Below the pieces are notes generated by a model. It searched no databases. It worked only from the letters and a program-made list of their open reading frames with translations, and was not told the origin of the DNA. Shown here in pieces: positions 63,047 through 64,000 of a stretch of 64,000 nt of DNA. The stretch spans positions 7,594,501 through 7,658,500 of the forward strand of contig NZ_CP089391.1 in the NCBI RefSeq assembly GCF_027594865.1, given 5' to 3'. This DNA is from Bradyrhizobium xenonodulans. GTDB lineage: Bacteria > Pseudomonadota > Alphaproteobacteria > Rhizobiales > Xanthobacteraceae. Positions within the stretch are counted from its first letter, which is position 1. The number at the start of each line of letters is the position of its first letter. Position numbers and translations under genes: made by a program.

Positions 63047-63586
63047 ATGGACGTTCAGTCGATGCGCCGTTTACTGGGAATGCTTGGCTTCACTGGCTTG
63101 CTGGTCGCGGGCCCCGCCGCAGCGGGAGGTGCTCCGTCCGGCCTTTTGAACAAGACGGTCACGATGTCGTGGAGCACGAGCGGGACCGCGAAGCGGGCGG
63201 ACGGTACCAATGTCAGCTTCTCGAACGTCAACACGCGGCTGGTCTATGTCAGCTCGGCGGGGCGGCCATTCCTGCGGGCGCAGGTGCGCGGCGGGAAGAA
63301 GACCAGAGAGGGCGAGCTTGCTCCCGGCGAAGGCGGCGGATCGCGCGGCGTGAGCTTCCAGGGCGACAAGCTGGTCGGCACCGAAGCCTTCGCCAGCGGC
63401 GCCCGCCGCTACGTCGCGAGCTTCGACGCCTCGTTCTCCAGTTGCTCGCTGTCAGTGATCGACGCCAAGGAGGGCAGCGCCCAGATCAAGCGCCGCGGTC
63501 CCGACGGCGCCATGTACGAGATATCAAGTGTCAGTACGGGATCGCCGACCTGCTCGATCCAGACCGGCAACGCTTTCGCGCATTAG
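63047..63586 (+). CDS. Secreted protein of unknown function
   Basis: A 179-residue protein with a signal peptide (RLLGMLGFTGLLVAGPAAAGG). ATG 63047 is supported by GAGGAGG. The mature protein is small and beta-rich (KTVTMSWSTSGTAKRADGTNVSFSNVNTRLVYVSSAGRPFLRAQVRGG...), with two cysteines near the end (FSSCSLSVIDAK, SPTCSIQTGN) that could form a disulfide. I do not recognise the family. It has about 100 bases to DUF3237 and a separate promoter is likely. Confidence 0.7.
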   Translation: MDVQSMRRLLGMLGFTGLLVAGPAAAGGAPSGLLNKTVTMSWSTSGTAKRADGTNVSFSNVNTRLVYVSSAGRPFLRAQVRGGKKTREGELAPGEGGGSRGVSFQGDKLVGTEAFASGARRYVASFDASFSSCSLSVIDAKEGSAQIKRRGPDGAMYEISSVSTGSPTCSIQTGNAFAH

Positions 63587-63675
63587 GCCGGACTGGCGCC
63601 CTGATGCTGCTTCCCGCCCTCCATCCGAGGGCGCCGGAAGGCCGCGCCGCCCCCTTGTTGACTCTCCCAGAATTC

Positions 63676-63690
63676 GTTATAGAACATAAC
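63676..63690. promoter_or_regulatory. Dyad upstream of crotonase gene
   Basis: GTTAT-AGAAC-ATAAC is a small dyad in an AT-rich 40-base stretch, 20 bases before the crotonase start. A TTGACT -35-like box lies at 63658-63663. The dyad would overlap the -10 area, as for a repressor of the MarR type. Confidence 0.45.
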
Positions 63691-63709
63691 TATTCTGATA
63701 AGGACGCAA

Positions 63710-64000
63710 ATGACACAGGGAAACGCCGAGACCGCTGACGCGGGTGCCTCCGGGCTGCTCCGGATCGAGCGGGCGGACCGGGTTCTGACCGTGGGCCTGA
63801 ACCGGCCGGCCAAGCGCAATGCGCTCAACGACGGCATCATCCTGGAAATCGGCGAGTGCTTTGCGTCGCTGCCCGAGGATATCGGCGCGGTCGTCATCCA
63901 TGGCATCGGCGATCATTTCTCCAGCGGGCTCGATCTGTCCGAACTCCAGGACCACGACGCCACCGGCGGCCTTCTCCATTCTCAAATGTGGCACCGGGTG
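63710..64000 (+). CDS. Enoyl-CoA hydratase/isomerase family protein, N-terminal part
   Basis: The first 97 residues of a crotonase that runs out of the window. ATG 63710 follows AAGGAC. The core LTVGLNRPAKRNALNDGIILEIGECF and the oxyanion region FSSGLDLSEL (in place of the usual GADL) are visible. Substrates of such enzymes include enoyl-CoA and aryl-CoA esters. An AT-rich dyad lies just upstream. The first ten residues (QGNAETADAG) are a non-conserved tail. Confidence 0.88.
   Translation, partial: MTQGNAETADAGASGLLRIERADRVLTVGLNRPAKRNALNDGIILEIGECFASLPEDIGAVVIHGIGDHFSSGLDLSELQDHDATGGLLHSQMWHRV

Overview
The window reads as a chromosomal segment of a GC-rich alphaproteobacterium, almost certainly Bradyrhizobium or a close Bradyrhizobiaceae relative. 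The case rests on a CycM-type membrane-anchored cytochrome c of 184 residues, a pim-type dicarboxylate beta-oxidation operon in the order pimF-A-B-C-D, a duplicated-receptor Yej peptide importer, many branched-chain-type ABC and TRAP uptake genes, and several families of palindromic intergenic repeats. No tRNA, rRNA, CRISPR array or prophage was seen. One intact insertion sequence is present.

Layout. 1-1.2 kb: end of a Tad pilus locus (tadC fragment, tadD facing it). 1.2-5.7 kb: metallophosphoesterase, small membrane protein, and a translationally coupled M17 aminopeptidase and NlpC/P60 pair. 5.8-13.5 kb: minus-strand peptide importer with two receptor genes, then yejB, yejE and yejF. 13.7-17.2 kb: cycM, kdsB, pheA and a luciferase-like flavin oxidoreductase. 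17.2-22.3 kb: metF-metH behind a 398-base AT-rich leader. 22.5-29 kb: single genes (Sel1 repeat protein, GST, ArsR regulator facing a PLP dehydratase, small secreted protein, acetyltransferase, glpK) separated by repeats. 29.1-30.3 kb: an ISAs1-family element with clear ends and a 10-base target duplication, sitting inside one of those repeats about 100 bases upstream of glpK.

30.5-47.5 kb is a probable dicarboxylate or fatty-acid regulon. A minus-strand operon (SDR, pimD, pimC, pimB, pimA, pimF) faces an IclR-type regulator across a perfect 19-base palindrome. Downstream of the regulator on the plus strand lies a complete branched-chain-type ABC importer followed by three tandem paralogous receptor genes, each closed by its own hairpin terminator. 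Uptake, activation and beta-oxidation thus lie side by side around one regulator.

47.7-51.8 kb: MOFRL-type glycerate kinase, a PAS-PAS-GGDEF-EAL protein and a MarR regulator. 51.9-55.6 kb: a second branched-chain-type ABC system, divergent from the MarR gene, with a fused permease-ATPase and no receptor gene. 55.6-64 kb: an FMN-binding PPOX-like protein facing a LysR regulator across a palindrome, a hotdog thioesterase, pobA, a complete TRAP transporter, a DUF3237 protein, a secreted orphan and the start of a crotonase. PobA and the nearby uptake genes suggest aromatic acid use, but substrates are inferred from context only. Several AT-rich perfect palindromes in these spacers are the most testable regulatory predictions. 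I did not find a wholly new system; the best candidates are the three-receptor importer beside the pim operon and the pobA/TRAP/DUF3237/crotonase stretch.
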